From positions 1 to 22,084 of the forward strand of contig JBBRYE010000056.1 in the NCBI GenBank assembly GCA_038237895.1: a stretch of DNA of 22,084 nt. The letters run 5' to 3'. The notes below the pieces were generated by a model, which was given only the letters and a program-made list of their open reading frames with translations, made no database searches and was not told where the DNA came from. A program made the position numbers and the translations under genes. Positions 1-7,766 of this stretch are shown piece after piece. Within the stretch, counting starts at the first letter, position 1; each line of letters starts with the position of its first letter. The stretch is from Pseudopedobacter sp038237895 (GTDB lineage Bacteria; Bacteroidota; Bacteroidia; Sphingobacteriales; Sphingobacteriaceae).

Positions 1-154
1 AAAAATGATAATAAATTTTGTTGTATTTTATTATTTATAGATTTTAGCGATATAAAATAAGTAGTATTTATATTTCTTCATTATTAATCAAATTAAAGTA
101 AGAATTACACAATTTCTATTATATTAATTTAACAACAACCTAAAACACTTAAAA

Positions 155-1204
155 ATGAAAAAAAAATTATTAACTATTGCCTCAGCTATAGCTTTTGCAC
201 TTACAGCAAATGCACAAACTGATAGTACTTCTACACCCTTACAAATTTCGGGGTCAGTTGATGCATATTATAAATATGATTTTGCTAAAGTACCTAACAT
301 AGGAACTAGCTTTGCGTCAGATCAAAACTCAGCATCATTAGGAATGATTGATGTTGCTTTAAAGAAAATAACTGGCAAAGCATCATTTGTAGGTGAAGTT
401 TCTTTTGGGCCAAGAGGAGAAGGACAATCAATTCCTAACGCTGGTTCTGGCGGTCAATCTTTTCATATCCAAAATTTATATGCTAATTATGCTTTCTCAG
501 ATAAATTTAGCATGACAGCTGGATATATGGGAACATTTGTAGGATATGAAGTAATTTCTCCTGTAGGAAACTATAACTACTCTACATCATATTTATTTAC
601 TAATGGTCCTTTCCAAAACGCAGGTATTAAAGCAACTTATGCTTTCTCTCCAAAAGTAAGTTTAATGGCGGGTTTATTTAATGGTTGGAATTCTTATACA
701 GCCTCAAATGGTGTTTCAAACTTTGGAGCACAGTTAATGGTTGCGCCAGTAGAAGGATGGTCTGCTTATTTAAATTTATTAACAGGTGAAGATGCCTACG
801 GAGGTTACGGAACAGTTTTAGATTTAACCACGGGTTACCAAGTTACCGAAAAATTTAAAGTAGGATTAAACTTAGCTGATTTTAGTAAATCAATAAGTAA
901 GGATGGCGGATATTCTGGAGGGGCTTTATATCTTCAAGAAGGAATTACCTCTGGTTTTAGCTTAGGATTAAGAGGAGAATATTTTAAATCTAAAAGCGGT
1001 GCTACTGGTTTAACTTTATCAGGAGTAATACCTGGCGAATCTGTAACAGCATTTACATTATCAGGTAATTTGAAGGCAGGTGGATTAACTTTTATTCCAG
1101 AAGTAAGATTGGATAATGGATCTGTAACTCAGTTTTTAAAAGAAAATGGAACCGCAACTAAATCTGCTTCTCAATTTTCTTTAGCTGTTGTTTATGCTTT
1201 CTAA
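155..1204 (+). CDS. Outer-membrane beta-barrel protein, BBP2/OmpL-like porin family
   Basis: The 349-residue product starts with a signal peptide (lysines at 2-4, hydrophobic core, likely cleavage after ANA near residue 20). The rest is made of short amphipathic, aromatic-rich strands, with repeated glycines and a terminal VVYAF ending in Phe, as expected for a barrel inserted by the BAM machinery. The order of motifs SGSVDAYYKYDF (about 32-43), GYMGTFVGYE and NYNYSTSYLF followed by GPF matches the Bacteroidota family of putative beta-barrel porin 2 (BBP2). The likely role is a passive outer-membrane channel; the substrate cannot be read from the sequence. In related genomes I recall this family next to ammonium transporters, but the upstream gene lies outside the window. 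No Shine-Dalgarno is seen; the leader is very AT-rich. A strong terminator follows the stop. Confidence 0.85.
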   Translation: MKKKLLTIASAIAFALTANAQTDSTSTPLQISGSVDAYYKYDFAKVPNIGTSFASDQNSASLGMIDVALKKITGKASFVGEVSFGPRGEGQSIPNAGSGGQSFHIQNLYANYAFSDKFSMTAGYMGTFVGYEVISPVGNYNYSTSYLFTNGPFQNAGIKATYAFSPKVSLMAGLFNGWNSYTASNGVSNFGAQLMVAPVEGWSAYLNLLTGEDAYGGYGTVLDLTTGYQVTEKFKVGLNLADFSKSISKDGGYSGGALYLQEGITSGFSLGLRGEYFKSKSGATGLTLSGVIPGESVTAFTLSGNLKAGGLTFIPEVRLDNGSVTQFLKENGTATKSASQFSLAVVYAF

Positions 1205-1224
1205 ATAAAATTATATATTCTTTT

Positions 1225-1260
1225 AAAAACCATTCCAGTTATTGGAATGGTTTTTTTTTA
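1225..1260 (+). terminator. Rho-independent terminator of the porin gene
   Basis: CCATTCCA (1230-1237) and TGGAATGG (1243-1250) form a perfect 8-bp stem with a 5-nt loop. The stem is flanked by five A and followed by nine T. It begins 21 nt after the porin stop. Confidence 0.9.
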
Positions 1261-1286
1261 AAATTTATTGTAATAATAAATCGAAC

Positions 1287-1318
1287 AAAAAAAGCCCAAA
1301 TCTTAGGTTTGAGCTTTT
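1287..1318 (-). terminator. Rho-independent terminator of rpoD
   Basis: Read on the minus strand, AAAAGCTCAAA pairs with TTTGGGCTTTT (one U-G wobble) around a 7-nt loop and runs into a seven-T tract. It lies about 20 nt after the rpoD stop. With the terminator at 1225-1260 it insulates the convergent genes. Confidence 0.85.
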
Positions 1319-1337
1319 AAATATGATATATTTTATC

Positions 1338-2198
1338 TTATCCTAAATAAGATTTTAATATTTTACTTCTTGAAGTATGACGAAGCCTTTGTAAGGCTTT
1401 ATCTTTAATTTGTCTTACTCTTTCTCTTGTTAAGTTAAACTTCTCTCCAATTTCCTCTAATGAAAGGGGATGATTAGTACTTAAACCAAAGAAAAGAACT
1501 ATAATTTCTCTTTCTCTTTCTGTTAGGGTAGATAAAGAACGTTTAATTTCTTCTGATAAAGATTCATCAATTAAATTACTATCTGTATTTGGATTATCGT
1601 TTTCTAAAACATCTAACAAAGTATTTTCTTCACCTTGTACAAATGGAGCATCCATAGAAACATGTCGGCCAGAGTTGCTTAGCGTGTCAGAAATTTTATC
1701 AACCGTTGTTTCTAAAGTTTCTGCTAATTCTTCTGGTGATGGCTCTCTTTCAAATTCTTGTTCTAATCTAGAAAATGCTTTACTTATTTTACTTAATGAA
1801 CCAACTTGGTTTAAAGGCAAACGTACAATTCGGGATTGTTCTGCAATTGCTTGTAATATAGACTGGCGAATCCACCAAACAGCATAAGAAATAAACTTAA
1901 AACCTTTAGTTTCATCAAATCTTTTTGCAGCTTTAATTAAACCAAGGTTTCCTTCGTTAATTAAATCTCCTAATGTAAGACCTTGATTTTGATATTGTTT
2001 AGCAACAGAAACTACAAAACGTAAATTAGTTTTTGTTAAACGTTCTAAAGCAGCTTGATCACCTTCACGTATTTTTTGTGCTAGAATTACTTCTTCTTCG
2101 GCGGTTATCAGATCAACTTTACCAATTTCGTGAAGATATTTATCTAAAGATTGTGATTCACGGTTGGTAATGGATTGCGTAATCTTGAGTTGTCTCAT
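1338..2198 (-). CDS. rpoD: Primary sigma factor RpoD (short Bacteroidota type)
   Basis: This is the housekeeping RNA polymerase sigma-70 subunit for promoter recognition and opening. Region 1.2 lies at about 18-50, region 2 at 52-122 (GDLINEGNLGLIKAAKRFD from 77 and FKFISYAVWWIRQSI from 100, the core-binding and -10 melting helices), region 3 at about 130-205 and region 4 at 220-275 (LTEREREII at 225, helix-turn-helix SLEEIGEKFNLTRERVRQI). Region 1.1 and the long spacer of E. coli RpoD are absent. A length of 286 residues is normal for the Bacteroidota group, whose sigma reads TTTG/TAnnTTTG promoters. The AT-only leader shows no Shine-Dalgarno, which is usual here. The neighbouring genes do not look co-transcribed: it has its own candidate promoter and terminator. 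Confidence 0.97.
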   Translation of the reverse strand: MRQLKITQSITNRESQSLDKYLHEIGKVDLITAEEEVILAQKIREGDQAALERLTKTNLRFVVSVAKQYQNQGLTLGDLINEGNLGLIKAAKRFDETKGFKFISYAVWWIRQSILQAIAEQSRIVRLPLNQVGSLSKISKAFSRLEQEFEREPSPEELAETLETTVDKISDTLSNSGRHVSMDAPFVQGEENTLLDVLENDNPNTDSNLIDESLSEEIKRSLSTLTEREREIIVLFFGLSTNHPLSLEEIGEKFNLTRERVRQIKDKALQRLRHTSRSKILKSYLG

Positions 2199-2232
2199 TT
2201 ATATATATTAATATTCTGGATACTATTTAAAG

Positions 2233-2240
2233 CAAAAGTC
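2233..2240 (-). promoter_or_regulatory. Candidate -7 box for rpoD
   Basis: The minus strand reads TAGCTTTG, an exact match to the Bacteroidota TAnnTTTG element, 35 nt upstream of the rpoD start codon. No clear TTTG -33 box is found at 19 nt spacing, so this is a half-supported promoter. Confidence 0.4.
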
Positions 2241-2382
2241 TGCAAAGCTAAGAAACTTTACGTCATTTAACGTTAATTCTATGAAAATGTTGGGGTTTTT
2301 ATACAAAAATTATTTCATAAATTCTATTAACATACCTCAAAAATCAAGCCATTGAAATTTTGTCAGTACGTTTCTATTGTAA

Positions 2383-3402
2383 TTAATGTGGTATATAATT
2401 TACTATTGTTTGAACAATAAATGTTGATAAACCAAAAGCGATTGAATAGTAAATAGCAAGACGAAACATTTTCCATAATGTTTCTCTTCCTGATCTTTTA
2501 TAAACTAATTTTAAACTTTTGAAAATATACCAAACTAACACTCCAAAAACCACTATTTTTATTAAGGAATCAATAATGCTAGGAAGTAAAAAGACCAAAT
2601 GATCGCTTATTAAGAGTACTATAAACGCAAAAGATTGAAAATGCAGAGTATATATAATATGCTCTAAATATAATTTACCGTTTTTTCTAAAAGTTCGCAT
2701 CAGAAAGAAAGCAAAAATCGGGGTAAGTAAAAAGAAAACCTTAGAGCCATATTTCCTCATCACATCTGATGATGAAAGTTCATCATTTTCTGGTTCATAA
2801 GCGTCAATTTTTAGCTTTGAAATATATATTCTGTTTATTTTCTCTAAATATGATTTTAGCTCTTTATTGTTCCTATTATTGTTGCTAATTTTCTTTAAGC
2901 TATCAATTGCTGCTGATTGTCTTTGCTTACTTAATTTAGAAAAGCTTATTAAATCGGCTTTTTCTAATGTTTTAGTAATTAATGGTTTAGTAAATTTTGG
3001 CAAACTATCAAAAGCTTTTTCATACTCAAAAGGGATATAAGCCCCTTCTTTTTTTTTAGCATCTAATGTAAAAAATTCATCATTCTTTTTATTTTTTAAT
3101 AATGGCGTAACCAAAAAATAAACAATAGAGATGAATATAAACATGCTAACAGGTTGTAAAAACCTGGTCCTTTTTCCCTCAAAATAAGCTACTGTTAAAA
3201 ACCCAGGTTTTGTGATTAAAGGCTTTAGCGTATTAAAAAATTTAGAATCGAAATGAAAATAGTGACCGATACTATGTCCTAAGAAATGCCAGAAAGATTC
3301 ATTTAAATCTAGATTTTCTTGTCCGCAATGTGAACAGAATTTATCAGTTACTTCTGCACCGCAATTTAAACAGTCTTTATCTTCTCTATGCTGATGTTTC
3401 AT
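2383..3402 (-). CDS. DUF3667 membrane protein with N-terminal zinc ribbon
   Basis: The 339-residue protein begins with a zinc-ribbon knuckle pair, CLNC at 11-14 and CSHC at 23-26. A DUF3667-type segment follows (PGFLTVAYFEGKRTRFLQP, about 66-84). One membrane segment spans about 82-103. A charged, lysine-rich soluble insert (about 104-215) comes next, then about four hydrophobic segments (220-237, 249-273, 279-297, 312-334). DUF3667 proteins are widespread in Bacteroidota and have no established function known to me. The gene starts 8 nt after the stop of the nucleoside permease, so the two are probably co-transcribed. This suggests a linked role but does not prove one. No obvious terminator follows its stop. 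Confidence 0.8.
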   Translation of the reverse strand: MKHQHREDKDCLNCGAEVTDKFCSHCGQENLDLNESFWHFLGHSIGHYFHFDSKFFNTLKPLITKPGFLTVAYFEGKRTRFLQPVSMFIFISIVYFLVTPLLKNKKNDEFFTLDAKKKEGAYIPFEYEKAFDSLPKFTKPLITKTLEKADLISFSKLSKQRQSAAIDSLKKISNNNRNNKELKSYLEKINRIYISKLKIDAYEPENDELSSSDVMRKYGSKVFFLLTPIFAFFLMRTFRKNGKLYLEHIIYTLHFQSFAFIVLLISDHLVFLLPSIIDSLIKIVVFGVLVWYIFKSLKLVYKRSGRETLWKMFRLAIYYSIAFGLSTFIVQTIVNYIPH

Positions 3403-3410
3403 TATTAAAT

Positions 3411-4661
3411 TTAGTGAGCAATATCGCTCGCTATTTCTTCTTTTACATGTTTATACTTGAAAACCAAAGGAAAAACAATAGCAAGTAAAAGGGCATAAGC
3501 TGCAAATGTTAGCCAAATATCTGTCCAGTTTCTTACATCGCCAACAGTAAAATAATCTACTACTAAACCGCTTAGCCAACCTCCTAAATAAGCACCCACA
3601 CCATTTGTCATTACCATAAATAAACCTTGAGCACTCGCTCTAATTTTTGGCTCCGCCTCACGTTCTACAAATAAGGAGCCTGATATATTAAAGAAATCGA
3701 AAGCCATACCATATATAATCATTGATGAAACTAGCAACCATAATCCTTGTCCTGGATCTCCGACGGCAAATAGGCCAAATCTAAATACCCAGGCTATAAT
3801 GCTAATTAGCATCACTATTTTAATTCCAAATCTTTTAAGAAAAAATGGAATAGCGAGTATAAAAAGAGTCTCAGAAATTTGAGAAATAGAAATTAGAATA
3901 TTAGAATGTTTAACGCCAAAAGTATCCTTAAAGGCTGCAATACTTCCAAAATCATCTAGAAATGGTTTGCCAAAGGCATTAGTAATTTGCAAAGCTGCTC
4001 CTAAAAGCATTGCAAATAAGAAAAATATAGCCATTTTTTTCCTTTTAAAAAGTACGAAAGCATCTAATCCAAAAGATTCTGACCAGGATAGTTTTTGTGC
4101 TCTTTTCCCTGGTAAACATGGAGGCATAGAAAAACTATAAAGTGCTAACATGATTGATGCAACCGCACTAACAATAAATTGGGTAGAACTTAATGTCCAA
4201 CCAAATATATCAACAATCCAAACAGCCACTATAAAGCCAATAGTTCCCCATACCCTAATTGGGGGGAAGGTTTTAACAATGTCTAAACCTTTATTTTCTA
4301 AAGTTATATAAGAAACTGTGTTATTTAGTGCAATAGTTGGCATAAAAAACATAGAGTTTAGCAGGATTACCCAATACATTGTTTCTGGATTATCAACTTT
4401 TGATGCCCAAAATAAAAGCCCTGCACCAACTAAATGGCAAAATCCTAAAACTTTCTCGGCGTTTACCCATCTATCTGCAATAACGCCCATTAAAGCTGGC
4501 ATAAATAATGAAGCTAAACCCATTGTGCCGTAAGTTAAACCAATTTGAGAGCCCGTTGCATGCAAAGCGCTAAACATGTAACCACCTAAAGAGATAAGCC
4601 ATGCTCCCCAAATAAAAAACTCTAAAAAATTCATCGCAATTAAGCGAAACTTAATATTCAT
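3411..4661 (-). CDS. nupG: Nucleoside permease, MFS nucleoside:H+ symporter family (NupG/XapB-like)
   Basis: This 416-residue inner-membrane carrier has about 12 hydrophobic segments, the usual size for the family. The N-terminus (NFLEFFIWGAWLISLGGYM, residues 11-29) and the loop between segments 2 and 3 (GVIADRWVNAEK, 59-70) are characteristic of NupG-type nucleoside:proton symporters. PPIRVWGTIGF marks the segment 4/5 region. It would import nucleosides for salvage; the exact substrate is not readable, and distant family members carry other ligands. It is the first gene of a pair with the DUF3667 gene (8-nt gap). The leader contains one arm of an alternative hairpin that overlaps the upstream terminator (4705-4752). 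Confidence 0.82.
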   Translation of the reverse strand: MNIKFRLIAMNFLEFFIWGAWLISLGGYMFSALHATGSQIGLTYGTMGLASLFMPALMGVIADRWVNAEKVLGFCHLVGAGLLFWASKVDNPETMYWVILLNSMFFMPTIALNNTVSYITLENKGLDIVKTFPPIRVWGTIGFIVAVWIVDIFGWTLSSTQFIVSAVASIMLALYSFSMPPCLPGKRAQKLSWSESFGLDAFVLFKRKKMAIFFLFAMLLGAALQITNAFGKPFLDDFGSIAAFKDTFGVKHSNILISISQISETLFILAIPFFLKRFGIKIVMLISIIAWVFRFGLFAVGDPGQGLWLLVSSMIIYGMAFDFFNISGSLFVEREAEPKIRASAQGLFMVMTNGVGAYLGGWLSGLVVDYFTVGDVRNWTDIWLTFAAYALLLAIVFPLVFKYKHVKEEIASDIAH

Positions 4662-4713
4662 ATACCAATAAATAAGATTGCAAACTTTGCCTAAGATATA
4701 TATTTAGTGTAAG

Positions 4714-4752
4714 AAAAAAAACCTTACACTAGAAGATGTGTAAGGTTTTTTT
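4714..4752 (-). terminator. Bidirectional-looking terminator after the DUF151-UVR gene
   Basis: CCTTACAC (4722-4729) pairs with GTGTAAGG (4738-4745) around an 8-nt loop, with eight A on the left and seven T on the right, so both strands would end in a U-tract. The only gene reading into it is the minus-strand one ending at 4802, about 50 nt away. A third arm, TAGTGTAAG at 4705-4713, can compete for the same bases. Confidence 0.85.
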
Positions 4753-4801
4753 AAAATAAAAAATAAATTAATAAGTATCTGTTTACTAGCGATATAGAGT
4801 T

Positions 4802-5392
4802 TTAAGAGATTTTTCTTTTTGTAATTTCATCTCTAATTTTTGCTGCTTTTTCATAAGCTTCTTCAGTTAAAGCTTCTTTTAATTTTGTTTGTAGCTCCTC
4901 ATCAGAGAAAGTTGAATAACTATTGCCTGTAACTTTTGGTTCTTTAGCCGGTTCAATATTATCTAAAAAAACAAAGTCATTTCCCTCAATCACAATCCCT
5001 GCAGATGCCAAAATAAATTCATAAGTGTAAATTGGGCATCCAAATCTCACGGCAAGTGCTATAGCATCAGAAGAGCGAGCATCAATTTCTAAACTCTTTT
5101 TGCCATCGTTACAAACTAACTTGCTATAAAAAACACCATCAACTAAATTGTATATAATTATTTCTGAGATATGAATATGATAAGCTTCTGCAAAAGATTT
5201 GAATAAATCATGCGTAAGTGGGCGACTAGGAGTCATCTTTTCAATCTCTATAGCGATAGCTTGGGCTTCAAATCCACCAATGATTATTGGCAATCTTCTT
5301 CTCCCACTTACTTCTCCCAAAACCAAAGCATAAGCACCAGATTGAGTTTGACTATATGATAAACCTATGATATCTAATTTTAATTTCTTCAT
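4802..5392 (-). CDS. Bifunctional nuclease family protein (DUF151) with C-terminal UVR motif
   Basis: The 196-residue cytoplasmic protein has a DUF151/BFN domain at about 1-135. Its conserved blocks are LPIIIGGFEAQAIAIEIE (34-51), RPLTHDL (57-63) and DARSSDAIALAVR (104-116). A C-terminal UVR (UvrB/UvrC) motif follows at about 165-193 (EELQTKLKEALTEEAYEKAA), a helical hairpin used in UvrB-UvrC contacts. Plant BFN homologues have been reported to have nuclease activity, but the role of bacterial DUF151 proteins is poorly settled. The DUF151-UVR combination is the usual Bacteroidota architecture and is not a new fusion. Its leader holds a 7-bp inverted repeat (5416-5422/5436-5442) 24 nt before the start codon. 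It has its own terminator. Confidence 0.9.
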   Translation of the reverse strand: MKKLKLDIIGLSYSQTQSGAYALVLGEVSGRRRLPIIIGGFEAQAIAIEIEKMTPSRPLTHDLFKSFAEAYHIHISEIIIYNLVDGVFYSKLVCNDGKKSLEIDARSSDAIALAVRFGCPIYTYEFILASAGIVIEGNDFVFLDNIEPAKEPKVTGNSYSTFSDEELQTKLKEALTEEAYEKAAKIRDEITKRKIS

Positions 5393-5715
5393 TGTAAAAA
5401 TAATCCAAAAACTTTACCAGTTATTCTATTATGTGAACTGGTTTATTTAATGAGGAATTTATATTGTGTTTAATGGGTTGTGAGTATTAGTTGTTTTACA
5501 AATTGGTTTTAGTTTTAGAAATTTTGAATAGTTTAGTAATTTTCATGGCGTTTTAACACGCTTTCCGCTATATCTTTTTTTCTGAAAAAGAAAAAAAGGA
5601 TGTCGCTTCAATCGTTAACGCAAAAAAATCAAAAATTTAAATTGCTTAAAATATAAAACTCGATTGCAAAGGTAAGCATACCAATACAAACGAGTTTAAT
5701 TTTTTAGCTAAAAAA
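5393..5715. other. 323-bp intergenic region between etfA and the DUF151-UVR gene
   Basis: No credible gene is present. The left part carries the inverted repeat ACCAGTT/AACTGGT (5416-5422, 5436-5442) in the leader of the DUF151-UVR gene. The right part is a palindromic extragenic element (5547-5621, listed separately). The rest is AT-rich, with no convincing TAnnTTTG box on either strand and no clear terminator for etfA other than the hairpin inside the element. Confidence 0.6.
5547..5621. repeat. Extragenic palindromic element, copy 1 (GGCGTT...AACGC ends)
   Basis: The 75-bp element starts GGCGTT and ends GTTAACGC. Its core is a perfect 10-bp hairpin, CTTTTTTTCT (5574-5583) and AGAAAAAAAG (5589-5598), with loop GAAAA. 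The flanks CGCTTTCCGCTATATC and GGATGTCGCTTCAATCG match a spacer element I recall as frequent in Pedobacter-like genomes. Its reverse complement shares both ends with the element at 6839-6914. It lies 95 nt past the etfA stop, so its hairpin could also end etfA transcription. Confidence 0.6.
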
Positions 5716-6693
5716 TTATGAATTAGCTTTTAAAGCTTTTACGGCTTCAATCATTTTTGGTACAACTTCAAAAGCATCGCCAACAATTCCGTAATCAGCA
5801 ACTTTAAAGAAAGGTGCTTCTGGGTCTTTATTGATTACAACAATTACTTTAGATGATGAAACACCTGCTAAATGTTGTATGGCTCCAGAAATCCCAATTG
5901 CGATATATAAATTTGGAGAAATTGCTATTCCTGTTTGCCCAACATGTTCGCTATGTGGGCGCCAATCTGCATCAGAAACTGGTTTAGAACAAGCAGTTGC
6001 TGCACCTAATAAATTTGCCAGTTCTTCAATCATGCCCCAATTTTCTGGTCCTTTTAAACCGCGACCAGCGCTTACCACTAATTCTGCATCTGGTAATGAA
6101 ACTTTATCTGTTGCTCTTACAATTTCTTTAATAATAACTTTAAAATCAGAATCTTTATTTTCTGAATTAAATTCTTCTATGGTAGCAGGTGCGACATCTT
6201 CTACCACTTTGTAAGAATTTGGAGTTAAAGAAATCACTTTATTTTCTGAATTCATTTCTACCATTGCAAAAGCTTTGTTAGAAAATGCAGATTTCTTTAC
6301 AATAAACTTTCCTCCATCGGTGTTGGGTAATTCGATAGCACCATCTGCAACTGCTGCTTCTAATTTTACCCCGATTCTTGGTGCTAAACCTTTACCAGAA
6401 AAAGAGTTAGAAAGCACAACCACATTTGCAACCTCTTTTTTTGCAGCTTCGGCAATTACAGAAGCATAAGCTTGGTTGATAAAAGATTTTAATTTATCGT
6501 TGGTTACATTTAATACTTTTTCTGCTCCATATTTTCCTAAGTTTTCTAATTCTGAGGATGCTACATTGCCAATAGAAATGGCAATTAAGCTGGTATTCAT
6601 TTGTTTTGCGATTGCTTTTGCATAAGATACAACCTCAAATATTGATTTTTTGAATTTGCCTTCGGCATTTTCTACATATACTAAAACAGACAT
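5716..6693 (-). CDS. etfA: Electron transfer flavoprotein alpha subunit
   Basis: EtfA (325 residues, normal length) holds the FAD of the EtfAB heterodimer. The dimer takes electrons from acyl-CoA and related dehydrogenases and passes them on, usually to an ETF:quinone oxidoreductase. The N-terminal domain (1-190) is the variable Rossmann-like half. The C-terminal FAD domain is well conserved: SAGRGLKGPENWG at 208-220, SKPVSDADWRPHSEHVGQTG at 236-255, and GISGAIQHLAGV at 267-278. No NAD-binding or bifurcation-specific addition is seen, so ordinary non-bifurcating ETF is likely. It lies downstream of etfB on the same strand, but 229 bp away, with two repeat elements in between. That is wider than the usual near-contiguous etfBA arrangement. 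Confidence 0.96.
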   Translation of the reverse strand: MSVLVYVENAEGKFKKSIFEVVSYAKAIAKQMNTSLIAISIGNVASSELENLGKYGAEKVLNVTNDKLKSFINQAYASVIAEAAKKEVANVVVLSNSFSGKGLAPRIGVKLEAAVADGAIELPNTDGGKFIVKKSAFSNKAFAMVEMNSENKVISLTPNSYKVVEDVAPATIEEFNSENKDSDFKVIIKEIVRATDKVSLPDAELVVSAGRGLKGPENWGMIEELANLLGAATACSKPVSDADWRPHSEHVGQTGIAISPNLYIAIGISGAIQHLAGVSSSKVIVVINKDPEAPFFKVADYGIVGDAFEVVPKMIEAVKALKANS

Positions 6694-6739
6694 ATTTTTT
6701 TGTTTAAATGGATTTTATGTTAATCCGTTATTAATTTAT

Positions 6740-6826
6740 TGTCATGCTGAGCGGAGTCGAAACATTTATTATCGTCTTACCCTTCGACTCTGCCAAGGAC
6801 ATCACTTTGTGACGCTCAGGGTGACA
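6740..6826. repeat. Palindromic extragenic element with a split right arm
   Basis: The left arm (6740-6761, core GAGCGGAGTCGAA) is mirrored by a right arm that is split in two: TTCGACTC (6783-6790) and CGCTCAGGGTGACA (6813-6826). Between the halves are 22 bp (6791-6812) that include TCACTTTGTGA, itself a small palindrome. GTCATGCTGAGC/GACTCCGCTCAGGATGACA-type palindromes are, from memory, common intergenic repeats in Bacteroidota. It sits between etfB and etfA in transcribed sequence and could form a long hairpin in the mRNA. Confidence 0.65.
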
Positions 6827-6838
6827 GTTTGAAGTTTT

Positions 6839-6914
6839 GCGTTAGGGATAGAAGTGGATACCGGCCTGTGGCTAATGCCTGTGCAGTATGAGCAAATAGC
6901 CCGCCCGAACGCCC
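6839..6914. repeat. Extragenic element, copy 2 (GCGTTA...GAACGCCC ends)
   Basis: The 76-bp GC-rich island begins GCGTTAGGGATAGAAGTGGAT and ends ATAGCCCGCCCGAACGCCC. Both ends correspond to the reverse complement of the element at 5547-5621 (GCGTTAACGATTGAAGCGAC and ATAGCGGAAAGC...AACGCC). The centre is different: a GC-rich stretch replaces the T/A hairpin. It ends 8 bp before the etfB stop (6923-6925), so it lies in the 3' untranslated part of etfB. Confidence 0.55.
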
Positions 6915-6922
6915 AAATCATC

Positions 6923-7663
6923 TTAAAAGACTTTCGCTTCGCTGTGTAAAAGCTCTATTAATTTTTCTGGGTCGCTTGCGTTTACTAATTTAACCGCCCC
7001 ACGAGGAATTGGAGTTTCGAACTTCACAATATCAGACAATGTTTGAACATCAATAGCTTCTACAACTGTCAGAGGTTTTGTCCTTGCGCTCATAATTCCT
7101 CTCATGTTTGGGATTTTCCACTCGGCAACACCTTCTGCAGTACCTGCAACAAAAGGGAAAGGAATAGTCAATACTTCTTTACCGCCTTCAATTTCACGTT
7201 CTACAGTTGCTTTATCACCATCAATATCTAACTTTTTTATAATAGAAACAGAAGGTATGTCTAGCAATTCACCTAACATTGCGGCTACCTTTGCTCCATT
7301 ATAATCAATAGACTCACGTCCGGTTAAAATTAAATCATAAGCCTGCTCTTTTGCATAAGCAGCAATTTGCATGGCTACAAAATAGGCGTCTTTTGGTGCG
7401 GCGTTAATTCTTACAGCATCTGTAGCCCCAATTGCTAATGCCTTTCTAATGGTTGGTTCGGTTGTTACTTCGCCAACATTAATTACAGTTACAGTTCCGT
7501 TGCCACTATCAGTTAGTTCAATTGCCCTTGAAAGTGCAATCTCATCATAAGGATTTAAAACAAATTGTACTCCGGCCTGATTAAACTGGGTGTTATCATT
7601 AGTAAAAGTTATTTTTGTGGTAGTATCTGGAACGTTACTAATACAAACTAAAATTTTCATCAT
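6923..7663 (-). CDS. etfB: Electron transfer flavoprotein beta subunit
   Basis: EtfB (246 residues) is the partner of EtfA and binds a structural AMP. It starts MMKILVCISNVPDT. NPYDEIALSRAIEL (37-50) and TGRESIDYNGAKVA (114-127) are nucleotide-binding segments. The family signature VEREIEGGKEV lies at 154-164, followed by the recognition-loop region IPNMRGIMSARTKPL (184-198) that docks onto partner dehydrogenases. The second ATG (7660) is an equally possible start, since the leader has no clear Shine-Dalgarno. It is the first gene of the etfB-etfA pair and divergent from the TPR gene, sharing a 135-bp promoter region. Confidence 0.96.
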   Translation of the reverse strand: MMKILVCISNVPDTTTKITFTNDNTQFNQAGVQFVLNPYDEIALSRAIELTDSGNGTVTVINVGEVTTEPTIRKALAIGATDAVRINAAPKDAYFVAMQIAAYAKEQAYDLILTGRESIDYNGAKVAAMLGELLDIPSVSIIKKLDIDGDKATVEREIEGGKEVLTIPFPFVAGTAEGVAEWKIPNMRGIMSARTKPLTVVEAIDVQTLSDIVKFETPIPRGAVKLVNASDPEKLIELLHSEAKVF

Positions 7664-7726
7664 TTTATCTTTTATTTTTTAATGGTGATGAAGCAATCAT
7701 GAAAAGATAATGATATCTAGTGAAGT

Positions 7727-7757
7727 TTTGTATAATCATGATAGTTTCATATAATTG
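7727..7757 (+). promoter_or_regulatory. Candidate Bacteroidota promoter for the TPR gene
   Basis: TTTG (7727-7730), 19 nt of spacer, then TATAATTG (7750-7757) matches TTTG-N19-TAnnTTTG with one mismatch in the -7 box. Transcription would begin roughly 35 nt before the start codon at 7799. Confidence 0.45.
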
Positions 7758-7766
7758 GTTTTTATA

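Noticed and set aside
17..45. TTTG ... TAGATTTT as the porin promoter
   Set aside because: The -7 box lacks the final G and the spacing is 17 rather than 19 nt; the window starts too close to judge.
1675..1887. Open frame antisense to rpoD
   Set aside because: It lies wholly inside a conserved gene on the other strand and encodes nothing recognisable.
5831..6469. Two open frames antisense to etfA
   Set aside because: Shadow frames of a highly conserved gene; low-complexity Ser/Thr/Ala composition and no initiation signal.
6650..6832. 60-codon plus-strand frame across the etfB-etfA gap
   Set aside because: Its coding content comes from the palindromic element and the antisense of etfA.
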